64,000 nucleotides of DNA from Tetrastigma voinierianum (taxonomy: Eukaryota; Streptophyta; Magnoliopsida; Vitales; Vitaceae): NCBI GenBank assembly GCA_016808115.1, contig JAEQBH010004543.1, forward strand, positions 1 through 64,000, written 5' to 3'. This document shows, piece after piece, positions 23,239 to 34,399 of the stretch (positions are counted from its first letter, which is position 1; each line of letters starts with the position of its first letter). The position numbers and the translations under genes were made by a program. The notes below the pieces were generated by a model, which was not told the DNA's origin, did no database searches, and was given only the letters and a program-made list of their open reading frames with translations.

Positions 23239-23389
23239 AGCGAGAAGCCTTGGTCGCCATTCTTTGCCTCACTTCCAATAATAAAAACAATGTTACACTT
23301 TACCCATCTGTGTCGGTCGGGTTCATCGTTGCCACTGCAGGAAGTAAGCCAGAATAGGTGAAGTCTCCCTTCTAGATGGACCCCATGTG
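23239..23389 (+). pseudogene. G2 RNase H remnant, 3' end
   Basis: REALVAILCLTSNNKNNVTL at about 23241-23300 corresponds to the conserved RNase H end SRADALARLASxxDK. It continues the frame interrupted at 20534 by the solo LTR. Confidence 0.65.
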
Positions 23390-24579
23390 CAATATATCGC
23401 CATGGGAACTCCCGGATAATGACAGAAGCTCACAAAATCAAATCCAGTCCCGGCCCCGGGTTCTACGGCGTGCGAAAGTTGTTTTAAAGCGGTCACTGGG
23501 CCGGTCCTTACTTAAAGTGCCTAAGCGCAGGCGGACAGCATTATGTATTGTGGCCTTGCGAGAAGGGATATGTGGCGTAGTCGGCGGAACATTTGGCACA
23601 GGCCCACACTCGGGGGGATGTGCGCCGCGAGATCTGACGTCGTCGACTATGTTCACAAAATTGTGATTGATGCCATGACCTGGCCCACATCTTGAGATCA
23701 CCCGCTGGATTTAATCTCCATTGCCAGGCCTTGGCCTTTCGCTGATGGGGCATTGACATATCCAGGCCGCTTCACGCGCCAGCTTAGAAGAGAATTATTG
23801 ATGGTAGCGACTGATTATTTCAGCAAGTGGATAGAAGTCGAGGCTTTTGCATTAACAGGGATAAGGATATTCTTCCGGTTAAATACCACAGGAAGAATAT
23901 CGTATGGATTTAGTATACCCCAGATAAATTTAATATGTGTTGATAATGGGCTCAATTAATGATGGGTGTACATAAACTTTTTGCTAGGAGTTGAAGATAA
24001 AGAATCTATACTCTACTCCGCAGTATCCGTAGAGCAATGGCCAAGCGGAAGCCTCAAATAAAACCATACTAACCGCCTTAAAGAAACGGTTAGATTCAGC
24101 TAAAGGCAAGTGGGTGGATGAACTCCACAAGTCTTGTGGGACCGGCTAAGCCCAAAGCCAATGATATATCCCCCTTAAGCTCCCACTTATGGGATGGAAG
24201 CTATATTCCCAATACTCGTCGACATGCCTAGGCTTCAAAATTGGTTACCAGAGATAGTCAAGCGTTGAAGCGCGCTGATCAAAGATTTGAACCACGAGGA
24301 TGAACTCTACATGAAGCGACAGCTATACGGACGCATCATACCACAACAGGACTAGAAACCTTTACAAGCGGTGTGAGAAACCAGTGTGTTTCAGCAGGGG
24401 ACCTAGTCCTAAGAAAAGTTTTATCGACTCAGCCTTCGGTAGAAAAATTCCAACCAAACCAGGAAGGACCATATATTGTAACACAGTCCAGCGAATCCGG
24501 ATCGTATGCTTTAAACAAACTAGGCAGGCACTTTGTACTGGGTATGGAATCGTATGCATCTCAAAGGTACTATCAATAA
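23390..24579 (+). pseudogene. G2 integrase remnant
   Basis: A degraded zinc-binding part lies at about 23540-23700, then WGIDI (about 23743), VATDYFSKWIEVEAFA (about 23805) with the first catalytic aspartate, VDNG (about 23938) with the second, and SNGQAEASNKT (about 24035) with the glutamate. The C-terminal part, GDLVLRKVL to FQPNQEGPYIV to QRYYQ, is open at 24373-24579 and ends at a stop. Several frameshifts lie between blocks. Confidence 0.9.
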
Positions 24580-24618
24580 AGAATGATTTAATTTCTAATT
24601 TTGTTCATATCCCAAATA

Positions 24619-24990
24619 TTCATTACAAAGTCGGGATAAAGGTTGATGTCTTGACTGACGGCAATTGATGCCAATTTCAGTTCATTACAAATCAGGATAA
24701 GGTTGATGTCTTTACCGTGACATGGATGATCTTTCGGTAGTTCATTACAAAGTCGGATAAAGGTTGATGTTCTTTGGCCCGGTATGGACGGTGCCAGCGG
24801 TTCATTACAAAGTTCGGATAAGGTTGATGTGCCGGCCCGGTATAGTTGATGCCATTTATTTGGTTCATTGCAAATCGGATAAAGGTTAATGTCTGCCGAC
24901 CCGACATAGTTGATGCCCAATTGGTTCATTACCAGTCCCAGAATAAGGTTGATGTTCTCAGGCGGTATAGTTGATGCCGATTGGTTCATT
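24619..24990 (+). repeat. Six-unit tandem repeat of about 62 bp downstream of G2 pol
   Basis: Each unit starts TTCATTACAAA, followed by GGATAAAGGTTGATGTC-like text and then GGTATAGTTGATGCC-like text. The units diverge by a few bases each. It lies 40 bp after the pol stop, in the 3' region, where tandem repeats are known in Ogre/Tat elements. Confidence 0.92.
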
Positions 24991-25863
24991 AGGATAATCA
25001 GAGCAAGGAAGCGGTAAAGAAAGGGTTAATGAACCTACGTTGGCAGTGATCATCGAGGCTAAAATGTCCTGCAAAGGTACACCTTTTCCTTTCGGATAAA
25101 TTAGCAGTTATGATTAAAAGCACCCACATCAAGATTATTAAACATCACACGCTTTATTGTGATAACATATACTTCTTTCTTGAACTTGGTTTCAAAACAA
25201 CAACGAAAAATGGGCGCCCGATACGGTGAAGAAACATGGCTCTCAATGAAGAGCGAATATGGAATGCAACCATGAAACACCATGTCCTAAATCTCCTGGT
25301 TATTGAAAAGTAGGTTCTTCGCTGACCACTACCTCGACCAATGAGAAGAAGATGCTCGCCGCCTTGCTGTGTTTGTCTCGGGAACTATAACGAGAGCCTC
25401 CCTCTCAGGCGCATTCATCACTTCATTAGGATGGACATCGGTGGTGGGCGCAACCGGCATGGATAGCGCTGCAGGCGTGAGATTATCGCAAAGCACATTA
25501 GCCATACCACGTGATGGAGATCTGTATCCCGAGCCTCCTAAAGTAGGCCTCCCTGGGGCCTCACTCTCTCTGGGGCCTCTGCCGGATGGTAGATATTTTG
25601 TCCTTACAAGTCTCGAGTTCTAAAAAAGCAAAGAGACTCATTGATCAGTCGAACCAGCTAGTCGTCCACTTTCGCTAGCCTCCTCTGTAGTGCTTGACGT
25701 TTTTGCACCCCTAATAATTCGGACTCACCTAACCTGCATTCCACCACGCGTGTGGTATCATGTGCCATCAAGGCATCATGGCGACAGCATCTCCGGCCTT
25801 GGCTGGGCGTCTTTCAGCGCTTCCTCTGGCCTCGAACCTCGTCGGGAGCTTGACTCTGCTTGA
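24991..25863 (+). other. G2 3' region, proximal part
   Basis: No plus-strand domain was recognised. The minus strand here continues the antisense gene after its possible intron, reading AVTAIQNMTYQHQEF near 25940-25985. An open plus frame at 25369-25623 is treated as a shadow. Confidence 0.4.
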
Positions 25864-26700
25864 CTAAGGGCGCTCGAGTATGTGGTGGAAGCAACCAATT
25901 GGGCATATAAGCCTTGACCTCTCCACATCCTCAGCGAGTCCTAAAACTCTTGGTGCTGGTAGGTCATGTTTTGAATGGCCGTAACCGCCTGCAGAATAAC
26001 ACATTAGAATAAAGCTATAATTCAGTATTGATATTAGAGAAGTACATATGATTTTCAACATATGCCGTTTCCATGAAGTGGATAAAGAGTTGCGGTTGTG
26101 TATGAAGCATGCCGTCTTAAACAGCCACCGCGAGATCTTCCTTACAAGCGTAGGCAAGGATCGACGACATATTTTCACCCTTCCCCTCGACTTCGCGCCT
26201 CTTGGCATCCGGCATTCTTTGGGTATGGTTGCTCCCGAGCGGGTGGCGAAGGTCGCCCGATGGAATGGATCAATAACGCGCGTCATTCTGGGCTCGCCGG
26301 ACTGAGTTGATACTTCCTCCACGGGGCTTAGCCTGGAGAATACAAGAATGCAGTGTAGCCGGTCGGGAAGCAACGACCACGCGCCCGGCCGGGACAACAT
26401 GGCCCCTTGGTTGGCTGCTAGCGATGCTCTGGAAATACCACCGAGCTTCCTCATGGGCGAGAGGAACCTCTCTAACTCAAGCCCAGGTCTACCTTGATCT
26501 CCTGACCAGTTGACCAGAAAGCCCGCATTTGGCTGAGTCCATACTTGATTATCGCTGCTCTTGAACCCCGACGAGTGCCGGGTGGCCTCACCCATAACCT
26601 CGTGGGTAACGTAATTCGATCCGTTTGAAGCGCACCAGTTTAGCTTCCGGCGTGCGAAGTTATGTGAATAGAATCGGTCATCATCCTCCTCTTCTTCCTC
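25864..26700 (-). pseudogene. Antisense reading frame in the 3' region of G2
   Basis: The minus strand is open from 26700 (just after a TAG at 26701-26703) to 25864, about 278 codons, with an internal ATG at 26595 giving 243 codons. The frame starts with an acidic run EEEEEDDDRF, then FARRKLNWCASNG and HSSGFKSSDNQVW. The 3' part (26060-25864) is AT-rich and likely intronic: a GT at 26045 and TTATTCTGCAG ending at 25989 could bound a 57-nt intron, short for a plant. Beyond it another frame reads AVTAIQNMTYQHQEF. Tat-lineage elements are known to carry extra, often antisense, ORFs at this place. Product unknown. It is the longest frame in the window. Confidence 0.6.
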
Positions 26701-26703
26701 CTA

Positions 26704-29315
26704 CTTCTTGGTAGGAGACTCAATATTAAGACAACCTAGGGACAAAATCTTCCCACCCTTGTACTAGCGTTCTTGCGTTGAACTCCCTTCCTGCTTAGAT
26801 ACTTAGGAAATGAAGCGGGAACACACCGTGCAGGGGAAGGCGCTTAGGACGGCTGCCTGTCCAACCTCCGCCCAGATGCCGGGGCAACACTTTGGGACTC
26901 TCTACGGCCAAAGGCATGCCTTTCGGGCGAAGATTGATTGATAATTGCGACCAGCCACCTTGGTCTCAAAACTGTGTTGGGGGCCAGCTAATAAAGGATT
27001 AAAGAAATCGGAAAGTCGTAGTAATGTAATGCTCACCCTCCACTACTTTTTGGAAGAGGCGATGGTCATGGAAAGTATAGGGAGAGGGATTGCGAATCAA
27101 TTCACGAAGATTCTTCACCATTAAAAGAATTTTGTGATGTTGTTCCCGCTCGGAAATCTCTAATAACTTTTAGATCTTCCGAAACCGACTTTCCACCCTA
27201 GTTCCTGATCTACCTCTTCGACTTTTCCTTGCAAGAAAATGGGTTGTCAATCTGGGACAAACATGCGACGTATAAATCCAAAACTCGAGCACCTTGGGAA
27301 TGAAATTTCTGGTTCAGGTGGGCCGGAGGTCGGGGCTTGAGGTCTCACACGGTCCTCCTGGCTTGGATAGCGCCCCTCGCCTCAGTCTTAGAAATGGTCA
27401 GGAGCCGTAACAACTTGTAGTCGAGGCTGCAGGCGAGCAAAGGCGACCCGACCTCCATGCACCGACTTCAATGTGTAAATAAAAGCCTCACCATGAAATA
27501 TCTAGTTGGTAAAGGAGGTTCAGTACGCTACATCCGGTTAGAATCCGGATGATATTCGGATGGGCGAAGCGACGGCGCTCGAGGAAAAGTGTGAAATTTT
27601 CTTTATTAGAGCCAGCTTGAGAAAGCGAAGCTTTCGGTTCTTATTTGTTCGTAAAATATATTGCATCGTCTTCCCCTTATTGATAATGGATTAAGTTGAA
27701 CCATCCAGCGCTTCAGAGATCGATGTGCTCGAGAATGTGGTAGTATGACCTCATCCTCCATAGACCAGAGAAGAAATAATCTTTGCTTGTAGAAGGCGTA
27801 TCCGGCAGGGCCCTCTCATGCTTGGGCACGACTGGTAAGCCTCTTCTTGACCTCGCCCATGCAAAAACGGACAACAACAAAAGGGCAGTGAAAGGGAAGT
27901 CAGTTCCATGTCGTATCTAGGCGGTAAAAGGCGAGAATGCACCACGAACCCACCGGAGCCAAGAAAAACCCACGGCTCAACATACCTAACCTTATACACC
28001 GCTATACGTTCATGTCGTCGGACATATGCCGGGGACTGGAACCTAATGTGGACCAAAACAAGGCTAGCACAGGTAGGGAAAATAACGAAAAAGAAACTAT
28101 CTGCAAAAACCACATGACCTGACGAAAATATCCTGAAGCTCTTGAACAGAAGAGAAACAAGAAAATGGGGAAGATACAATAGAAGCAAGTAAAATCCACT
28201 TATTATTCCCTAAGGAATAAGGCGTCTAGCCCCTACGGATGCATTAAATGCGCCGTTGAACATCACCTTCAAGTGATTAGTCCTTGTGACGCTTCACTTT
28301 AGGGCATAGTGAGCGAGTATGGAGGCGAGTTAACGTTTGAACTAGTGCCCTTATGCCTCTAATGGGCGAGTGAGGTCAAACAACCTAGCTGGGCCTAGTC
28401 AGGAACCGTACGGGACGATCCGTCCTCGAATACATCAGCGTCAGGACACCATACCCTTGGATTCAGCATGTTAATATCCATCGGTATTTATGGCCCAGCG
28501 AGTTAGTTGACTTTGTTGGCCGATTAGTCAAACACGAGTAAAATAAGTGAGCAGCACAAAAACTTTCGAATCGATTTCATTAATTACACCAAATTAGTTT
28601 ACAATTACATAACCCATCAAGGTGAACCCGAACTAAGACAATCACATAACCCATTCGAGTACGAAAACCGAGCTTTAAAAGCGGTTACATAACCACGGGC
28701 CAAAAAGCGAGTCAAAGAAGAAAAAATATATAAGAAAAAATGAGAGGAAATTTGGAGGAAAAGCAAGAAGAAAAGCTGAGGAAAAAAGCGAAACATTCGC
28801 GAGGCTAAAGAAAGGAAAAAGCCTAGCCCGACATGGCGATTATATTAACGTGGCAAGGCGGAGAGAGCGAACAAAGGAGCTCCTTGGATGGAACAGCGGG
28901 GTGCGGGGTTTTGTTGGTATGGAAACTCTGCTCCAGTTAATGGATTGCGAGGCTGAGGCAAAAAATGTACTCGAGGCAGATGGCGACTAAGCGTAACGAT
29001 GTGATGACTCATCAAATCCGCGTTCAACCCGAGAGCGATTGGAAAAGCTCAACACTGCATCCATAGCGACAAACCATGCATAATCACTTGAAAATTCAAA
29101 CTAATTGATTGAGATAAAACTCCAACACCGCATCCTTTTATAGGGGTTATAAACCCGTGGGGCTCAAAAAGTAGTACTAAATGCGTCTTAGAAATACGAA
29201 CACTCCAGGAAACGTCTGCGTTGGAACATGCAATCATTAATGATCCCCCGTTCAAGCGGTAGCAAATCACAAGCTGCGGTATTTTCCAGCGGGAGGTTGG
29301 GCATCCCAGTTATGG
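26704..29315 (+). other. G2 3' region, distal part
   Basis: No sense-strand domain was found. A minus-strand frame of 145 codons at 27751-28188, hydrophobic at its start, could be an upstream exon of the antisense gene, but no splice pair could be fixed. GC content is higher than in host spacers. A purine-rich stretch lies at 28700-28800. Confidence 0.35.
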
Positions 29316-29327
29316 AAAAAGGGGCAT
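29316..29327 (+). promoter_or_regulatory. G2 polypurine tract
   Basis: GAAAAAGGGGCA directly precedes TGTGGG, the LTR start, as expected for the plus-strand primer. Confidence 0.7.
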
Positions 29328-29913
29328 TGTGGGTACCATGAATTTTGGCTGTATCTCCCTTAGAAGGCCCCGAACGGATGAAGCCCGAAAAGAATGACGT
29401 CTGCACGAACATTGGCCAGAGGCCTAAAGTCGGCTGTGGAAATCCACCCCGTCAGCCAGTTTGTCATCTTTAAAGAAGATGTGACCCGATAAGTGCCGGC
29501 TAATTCCTTGCATCTTGAGGAACTTATCCTCCTGACCTGTCAGAAACCGTATAAGATGACAGTGATCTTGGGCGGAAGACTCGAACAACAGTTACGAAAA
29601 GAAAAATGATCGAGGCGGGAGGCGTGCTTGCATCCCTCCATTTGAGCCAATCACCCTTCCCATAGAAGGATCTTCCCATGCGGAAAGTGAAGGATGATGG
29701 ATAGATCCTTCTTGATGAATCGAGGTAACGCTCGAGAAAAGAGATAGAAAAGAATGTCTTGGAAATTTGGCGAGAAAAAAAAACACTCTCAGTCTTCCTA
29801 ACTAACCAAGCATGGATGGCGACACACCATCGCGGGGTCCCTTGTTTTGTTTCTGATTCTTGCTGCCGGGTTGATGCCTCGGCCGTCAGGTGGGAGGAAT
29901 CAGGAGGCTGACA
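29328..29913 (+). repeat. G2 3' LTR
   Basis: It starts TGTGGGTACC after the purine tract and ends GGCTGACA. It is the direct repeat of 14223-14824 with many small differences. It is followed by ATGGT, also found before the left LTR. Confidence 0.82.
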
Positions 29914-29918
29914 ATGGT

Positions 29919-30037
29919 GGCTTTAAGAACACCATAGTCTCTCCATTGCTTTGTCTTCCTGGGTGCTCGGCGATCTTGAAAATAGTGGCGATGCTAAATC
30001 TACAACCCTTTAAGATGTTCACACCACCACAAATCCC
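29919..30037 (-). pseudogene. Candidate host exon, part 1 (upstream of the G2 insertion)
   Basis: On the minus strand a pyrimidine/TG-rich stretch ending TTTTTGTAG is followed by an open frame starting GICGGVNILKG, then FSIATIFKIAEHPGRQSNGE and VFLKP, running into the G2 border. Removing G2 and one ATGGT copy, the frame continues without a stop into 14150-14217, giving 64 codons in total. This is the behaviour of an exon split by a retrotransposon. No family was recognised; a small membrane-like hydrophobic patch (SIATIF) is visible. Confidence 0.45.
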
Positions 30038-30176
30038 CTACAAAAACACTTATAAGCTTGGAGTTGAACCTGAGATTTTCATAAATCCAATAACAAAATT
30101 TTACAAATTGCGGCCTTCAAAATGGCTAATCAAACAAAACAAACAAATCAAAACCTCAGCATAAGCACACAAATGA
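30038..30176 (-). other. Possible host intron, left part
   Basis: On the minus strand this is T-rich (GATTTGTTTGTTTTG) and ends in the TTTTTGTAG acceptor at 30038. Copia-B is inserted at its right border. The sequence continues at 45402 after that element. Confidence 0.35.
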
Positions 30177-31098
30177 TAATGAGAGTGTAATAACCGGCAT
30201 TTAAAAAAAAAAAAGGGAGAAACAAAAGATGGGTCATTTTATAATATTAAAAGTGAAAGGGCTATGAGCAATAGTCAGGAAACTTATAATATAAAGAATA
30301 TTTTCCTCTTTTTCTCACACCTAGCCTCACATCACGTTCTTTTCTCCTTAGAGAGAGAAGAGCAAGGATCCAAGGAGGGGATTTTCAAAGTTTAACACTC
30401 AAGAATCAAGTAAATGTTCATAGTCCTTTGATTTTTTGGAGTTAAAGCTTTCAAAGTCAAATTCAAAAACTTAGGAGTTTCAAAATTTTAGATCTAAAGC
30501 ACAGAAACCCAAAAAAAAAGAGTAAAATGTGAAACTTAGGTTTATTTAGGACATAAAAAACAAGAATTGTGCTCTTTAACCCACTTAAAACTTAGATCTT
30601 AACGTCTAAGGCTTTTAATTCTAATAAAAATAGGGTTTTCTAAAACTTCAAATATGAAATCCTAAAAATATAGGGAATACAAAGTATTGTGGAAAAATTA
30701 TTTATGAATTGATATTTGACGTGTTTTGGCTATTCTAAGGATTACTAAAAATTAGACTTAATACTCGAAATGATTTTTCTTCAATAATAAATTTAGAAAA
30801 AAATAAATAAATATATAAATATAGAAAATGATATTTTTCTATTAGGTGTTTCTCCACATTATTCAAGTGCATCTGATTTCTCTAAGTCTCTTGGACTGAG
30901 TGTTATAAGATATTAGGTAAGAGAAATTAATGCAAAATTTTTAGTACAAAAAAAAATGCCCAGAAATTATAAGATATACCTATGGATTTTAGAAATTCTT
31001 AATTGATAAATAAATCATGTTGTGGAGCAAATCGTGATTGTATGAGAAGTATGTGTTTGTCAGTGTTGGAAAAAAAAGGGTGTGTTGGTTTCTGTGGT

Positions 31099-31340
31099 GC
31101 ACGCGTCAACAAGTATTAGTAGTTGATAGCATAGCTCAAAATCAGCAGGTGATAGTAGTTAATAATATAGGTTTTGTTAACGGGGTTATAGTAGTTGACA
31201 AAATTATTTGGAATGAATATTTTTGAGAAGTAAAGGTGTATTATGAAAGTATGCATATATATAAAACGGCTCCGTCAACGGGTGATAGTAGTTAACAGCC
31301 TGGGAGTCTCATCAACGGGTTATAATAGTTGACAAAATTA
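31099..31340 (+). repeat. Minisatellite-like GTCAAC/AGTTGAC repeats, 5' LTR copy
   Basis: Degenerate units with GTCAAC-GGTGATAGTAGTTGAC text. The 3' LTR has a more regular four-unit version at 39493-39630. Confidence 0.75.
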
Positions 31341-31505
31341 TTTGGAATGAATATTTTTGACAAGTAAAGGTGTATTATGAAAGTACGCATATATATAAAA
31401 CTATCTTTTGCATTCATGAATTTTATAGGATTTGTGAAGAAAAAAAAAGAACAAAAAAATATTTATATTTCAATTTGTGTGAATTAAGGTATAAGTTCTT
31501 ACAAA

Positions 31506-32147
31506 ACATTATCAAAATAATAGAATAGAACAAATAAAAAACAATGGAACCTATATTAGTATGATACTTGATGACTATTTACGAGAGCAAACGAATAAAA
31601 CATTAAAGCAATAAGGACAGAACTGTTCTGATAATCGAACGATCAAGTCTTATGTTGAACACAATCTCCTTAAGACAAATTATTACCTCGGTGGTGCTTC
31701 AAAGGCCCGAATGGAATGAGTGAGTGTAAAGCAGTGACGTGAGTCTGTATATAACCGACTCAGACCGAACTAGAGCCAGAGCTCGGTGTAGGCGGCGTGT
31801 GTGTGTACAGCGTTTGTAGTGGAACAGCATGAGCCTGGTCCTCCTTACAAAACTAAGTTTGTAAGGGCCCGAGCCAATCCCAGTGGGTGTATATATACCC
31901 TTTAAAAGTCTTGATACCAAATGGTATGGGACCTGAGCTTTTCAAGCTAAACCTTTGTTACCATTTCAGTAGTGATGTTTAGGCAATTTCTAATTATCCT
32001 TAATGGTTTAAAGCAACTTAATAGATGATATTCCATATACATGGAGAAAGAAAACATTCCCATGTGGACCCACTACAAAGAGTTTGTAGGACCCATTTTA
32101 ATTTTGGCTCAAAATAGCTGATTCTGTCATAAACCCATTTTCCAACA
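31506..32147 (-). mobile_element. Probable copia-type solo LTR, minus strand
   Basis: On the minus strand it starts TGTTGGAAAATGGG, carries a TATA-like GGGTATATATACACCC and ends near TTGATAATGT. The other LTR of the host element has the uninterrupted site (CATACAAGTGCATTAAAA near 39845). Flanks ACAAA (31501-31505) and ACAAT (32148-32152) fit a decayed 5-bp duplication. No coding region. Confidence 0.7.
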
Positions 32148-32258
32148 ACAATTGCATTAAAAGAGCTCTTATTGGGCTTTTGCAATAACTCATAGATTAA
32201 ATATTTTTCGAGTGCTATAGAATATAGGTGAGTGATCTTTGGGTAGGAAGGGAATGGG

Positions 32259-32303
<45 letters not shown>

Positions 32304-32340
32304 TTTATATATATCTCTATATATATATATATATATATAT
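32259..32340. repeat. (TA)n microsatellite, slightly interrupted
   Basis: About 80 bases of TA with interruptions CTTTATA and CTCTATA. It lies inside the 5' LTR, just beyond the position where the 3' LTR has its 2.7-kb insertion. Confidence 0.95.
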
Positions 32341-32632
32341 GTAATCATATTAAAATAATAACTCTCAGAATGTATTAATTCTTTGGATTTTTGAACCAAG
32401 TGGTTGCAAGTTTATGTTTGGAAGACTTTTATTGATAGATTTTGAGAGAATTAGTGTACGAATTTTATTTAATTTTTTGTTGTTTCCAAATGTTGGTTCA
32501 ATTTGAGTTATGATGATATACAGGATTCTATGAAGAATAATTTTTTTTTTTTTGGTGACATTCACATGGAATTTTAAGACCTCATAAGTGAAATAATGGT
32601 AATGCCCGCAAAAGGGAATTGGGGTATTCTGA

Positions 32633-32650
32633 TGGTATCAAAAGAAACAT
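32633..32650 (+). promoter_or_regulatory. Primer-binding site of the chromovirus element
   Basis: TGGTATCAAAAGAAACATGG here matches the initiator-Met type TGGTATCAGAGC primer site. It sets the LTR end at 32632. Confidence 0.85.
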
Positions 32651-32710
32651 GGTTATGATCCGATAGGCTATTAGGCCAGATGGGTGGAGATAGATTAATT
32701 GACAAGGACT

Positions 32711-32734
32711 GTATATATATATATATATATATAT
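32711..32734. repeat. (TA)n microsatellite
   Basis: Twelve TA units in the leader just after the primer site. Confidence 0.95.
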
Positions 32735-32799
32735 AAAGTTTTTTTCTATAGTATACGTTTCTATTGTGTATTCTAATATGTTTGAGATGGTAGGTTGTT

Positions 32800-33580
32800 A
32801 TGGCCCCAAGGAAAACAATTTCTTCTTCATGGTAGTGGTGGTAAGGATGTCACGCCATCTGAATGATTAGAAAATTTAGATATCCTCACTAGGGTCATTG
32901 AACAAGAAAGAGGCACCTCCACACATTGGAGGAATGGCAATGTTAATATTGGGAGAGATTCATTCAGGATATTCTAAACGGCTGCTATGAAATTCAAACT
33001 TAAAATTTCTTGAAGCACAAAGTTCGAATTAGTTAGAAGCCAAACACAGGGTCAGTCATCTATAACGGCTAATTAGAGTACTTTTGATCAATTCAAGAGG
33101 TTGAACCCTCTGCTTTTTAAAGGAGGAGTCGAATCCAATGGTGTGAGGAGATCCTTGGGTTCTTGATCTTGAGAAGTACTTTAAGTTTGAGATTGCTATG
33201 AGACCCACAAAGGTTGTATTATTTTATACCTTTATGCTTGGTGGTGAGGTAGAACATTGGTGGAGGATGGAGAAGGAGCTTTTGGGAACAAATGATTATT
33301 AACTGGGTTAGTTTGAGAAGTCTTCTTGGGAAATATATAAGGAGTCACGTCGCGAAAAGAATTTGAGTTCTCTGATTAAGGTACTCATGAGTTATTTGAT
33401 ATGAGAGAATAAATTTACTCAATTGTCTCATTTTTCTTCTGAGCTTATTTCTTTTGAGGAGTGCAAAGCTTTTCGTTAAGAGGATTTGAGTCCATTTTTG
33501 AAAGATAAGCTCTCCCTTCATAGGTTTAAAACCTACTCGAAAGTGGTAGAAAGTGCTCTCTTAAGCCGGAGAAATTGCGG
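32800..33580 (+). pseudogene. Gag remnant of the chromovirus element
   Basis: FDQFKRLNPLLFKGGVESN (about 33087) matches the F-KLNPPxFxGGxDP block of plant chromovirus Gag. YLYAWW / GRTLVEDGEGA-type text in shifted frames matches the EGEAxxWW block, and KEFEFSD matches KExEFLxLxQG. Stops are frequent. The zinc-knuckle region was not recognised. Confidence 0.75.
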
Positions 33581-34120
33581 AAATCCCGAAGTATAGAGAG
33601 CAGCTGAAGTGGTATGATAATTCTCAAGATTCCAAACACAAAAAAATCCTAAGCACTTCACAAGGTCGAGTGCCAAACGACTCGAAGTAAGGAAAACATA
33701 TTCTCCTTTGCCCACTTAACCGTGTATGTGACATCATAGTAAGTGTAATAATATGATATAAAGAGAGAGAGTGGTGTAATGCTATAATTGTGAGTGAACA
33801 TGGTCATTTTATAAAGATTGTCCACACCCAAGAAATTTCCTCAAAGGGCCTAGATGAAGGAAAGCCTAGGCCAGGACCCAAGGAGAGTCTTTGCTGACAA
33901 GCAAGAGGTAAATCTCACGGACATCACTTGTATCATTGATTTCATTCCCATCCAATTAAAGTGCTTATTGATCTAGGAGCTACTCATTCTTTTATTTATT
34001 CTTCTCTTGTTAAATTGTTGGGCTTACCTACTAGCTTTACCACAATTTAATGCTCTTCAACTCTCTACGCTAGGCCGGAAAATCATTTTTAACTACCAAA
34101 GTTGTTAAGAATGATAGTAT
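33581..34120 (+). pseudogene. Gag end and protease remnant of the chromovirus element
   Basis: VLIDLGATHSFIYSSLVKLL at about 33962-34020 is the protease start, with the active-site D-S-G read as D-L-G; the second residue of the triad is often S or T, so this copy is altered. The N-terminal part of the interval has no clear motif. Confidence 0.8.
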
Positions 34121-34399
34121 TGTGGTTGGGGGTAGGAAATTTCATGTGGACTTGATATTGTTGGAATTACATGATTTTGTATTATTTTGGGAATGGATTG
34201 GCTAAATGATTTAGCATGCTGCCTAATTGATTGTTTATTAAAAAGTGACATTTGTATTCACAGAGAAACACAGATGCAACTGAAGGAGCTACGTGATACT
34301 CTATCAATTGGTTGCAACTATGAGAGCTCGATCCTTCCTGAAAGGTTGCCAAGGCTATCGAAAACTATATTGTGGGAAATGGTAATGATGCGAAATTAG

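Larger units (their letters stand above)
14223..29913 (+). mobile_element. Large Ty3/gypsy element G2 (Tat-like), with nested insertions
   Basis: Two directly repeated LTR-like blocks (14223-14824 and 29328-29913) flank gag, protease/RT, RNase H and integrase in plus orientation. The primer site after the left LTR is of the ATTGGCG type and a purine tract precedes the right LTR. The bases ATGGT occur at 14218-14222 and 29914-29918 and are taken as the target duplication. Its 15.7 kb include a clear 2.7-kb solo LTR at 20535 and a probable 1.7-kb one at 17095. The long region after pol with tandem repeats and an antisense frame fits the Tat lineage. The LTRs differ by many substitutions and indels, so the insertion is old. 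Confidence 0.88.
30186..32632 (+). repeat. 5' LTR of the chromovirus element (with a nested LTR)
   Basis: It starts TGTAATAACCGGCATTTAAAA and ends GGGAATTGGGGTATTCTGA just before the primer site. Long stretches match the 3' LTR, e.g. GGAAACTTATAATATAAAGA and ATACCTATGGATTTTAGAAA. An insert absent from the 3' LTR lies at 31506-32147. An internal duplication of about 130 bp (31194-31266 and 31322-31395) is also specific to this copy. Confidence 0.88.

Noticed and set aside
23376..23759. Overlapping plus and minus frames of 72-96 codons
   Set aside because: The plus-strand integrase remnant explains this stretch; the others are shadows in GC-richer sequence.
24619..24990. CRISPR-like array
   Set aside because: The units are diverged tandem repeats without conserved-repeat/unique-spacer structure, next to a plant retrotransposon pol gene.
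25864..26595. 243-codon minus-strand frame as an intact host gene
   Set aside because: It lies inside G2 between pol and the 3' LTR, where antisense ORFs are known in this lineage, so it is listed as part of the element.
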